6,875 bases of DNA from CAHJXF01 sp038240015 (GTDB lineage Bacteria; Pseudomonadota; Gammaproteobacteria; Burkholderiales; Burkholderiaceae_D). Shown piece after piece: positions 6,597 through 6,875 of this stretch (within the stretch, counting starts at the first letter, position 1; the number at the start of each line of letters is the position of its first letter). Location of the stretch: the NCBI GenBank assembly GCA_038240015.1, contig JBBSEF010000124.1:1-6875 (forward strand). Reading direction: 5' to 3'. The translations under genes and the position numbers were made by a program. Below the pieces are notes generated by a model that ran no database searches, was not told where the DNA came from, and saw nothing but the letters and a program-made list of their open reading frames with translations.

Positions 6597-6875
6597 ATGC
6601 GCGCCGCGTGCCTGGCCTTCACTGCGGGCGCGTGGTGGTTGCAGCAGCGCGCGCTGCTGATGCCCGAAGCGGCTGTGCTGCTGCTCGGCGCTAGCGCGTT
6701 GTGCCTGGCGGTGGCTGCGAGTCGATGGCGCCTTGGCGACGGATCGAGCATGCGATCGATCGCGCGCGGCGCGATGGCTGCCTGCGCGGCCTTTGCAATC
6801 GGCTTCGCGTGGGCCTCGTGGCGAGCCGACCATCGTCTGGCCGATGCGTTGCCACATGACCTCGAAGGCAAGGAC
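6597..6875 (+). CDS. comEC: Competence protein ComEC/Rec2, DNA-uptake channel (partial, N-terminus only)
   Basis: ComEC is the inner-membrane channel that carries single-stranded DNA into the cytoplasm during natural transformation. Only 93 residues are in the window. They start MRAACLAFTAGAWWLQQR, with hydrophobic segments at about 4-16, 22-42 and 57-75. FAIGFAWASWRADHRLADAL and then PHDLEGKD follow. The (F/W)A-x-x-R-A-x-x-R-L-(A/S)-D-x-L-P-x-x-x-E-G-(K/R)-D pattern is the usual junction into the periplasmic DUF4131 region of proteobacterial ComEC. The competence core and beta-lactamase-like domains would lie beyond the edge. ATG at 6597 is the only ATG near the in-frame stop at 6582-6584, and no Shine-Dalgarno sequence is evident, so translation may be coupled to tatD. 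The call rests on the N-terminal pattern and on gene order next to lolD-tatD. Confidence 0.82.
   Translation, partial: MRAACLAFTAGAWWLQQRALLMPEAAVLLLGASALCLAVAASRWRLGDGSSMRSIARGAMAACAAFAIGFAWASWRADHRLADALPHDLEGKD

Overview
The window looks like chromosomal DNA of a betaproteobacterium, most likely of the order Burkholderiales. The reasons are the high-GC coding sequence, the very frequent CGATCG hexamer, and the gene order recJ <-> lolC-lolD-tatD-comEC, which I recall as conserved in that group. Taxonomy is inferred from gene content and composition, because no rRNA or other marker is present.

The left half (about 1-3243) is a minus-strand block of three genes, listed in transcription order. 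The first is a conserved protein of the RpfE / phosphoglycerate-mutase-like type (2173-3243). The second is the single-strand exonuclease gene recJ (452-2176). The third is the 5' part of a membrane-anchored TAXI-family TRAP solute-receptor protein (1-455, running off the left edge). Both junctions are ATGA overlaps, so the three genes are almost certainly one transcript with translational coupling.

A 123-bp divergent spacer (3244-3366) separates this block from the plus-strand genes. There, lolC (3367-4644) and lolD (4637-5386) overlap by 8 bases and encode the inner-membrane permease and ATPase that release lipoproteins toward the outer membrane. No lolE follows, so the permease may act as a LolF-like homodimer.

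After lolD comes a 286-bp gap (5387-5672) of clearly lower GC (about 53% by hand count). It contains short inverted repeats and, on the minus strand, a short peptide resembling the C-terminal half of a CopG/ParD-type antitoxin, probably a decayed remnant. Then follow a TatD-family metal-dependent hydrolase of the YjjV type (5673-6584) and, 12 bases on, the N-terminal 93 residues of the competence DNA-channel protein ComEC (6597 to the right edge).

The functions are housekeeping: DNA repair and recombination (RecJ, and possibly TatD), DNA uptake (ComEC) and envelope biogenesis (LolCD). I see no convincing new defence system, mobile element, CRISPR array, tRNA or rRNA. The items most worth a second look are the lolD-tatD gap, the recJ-coupled TAXI protein, and the recJ-coupled protein of unknown activity.
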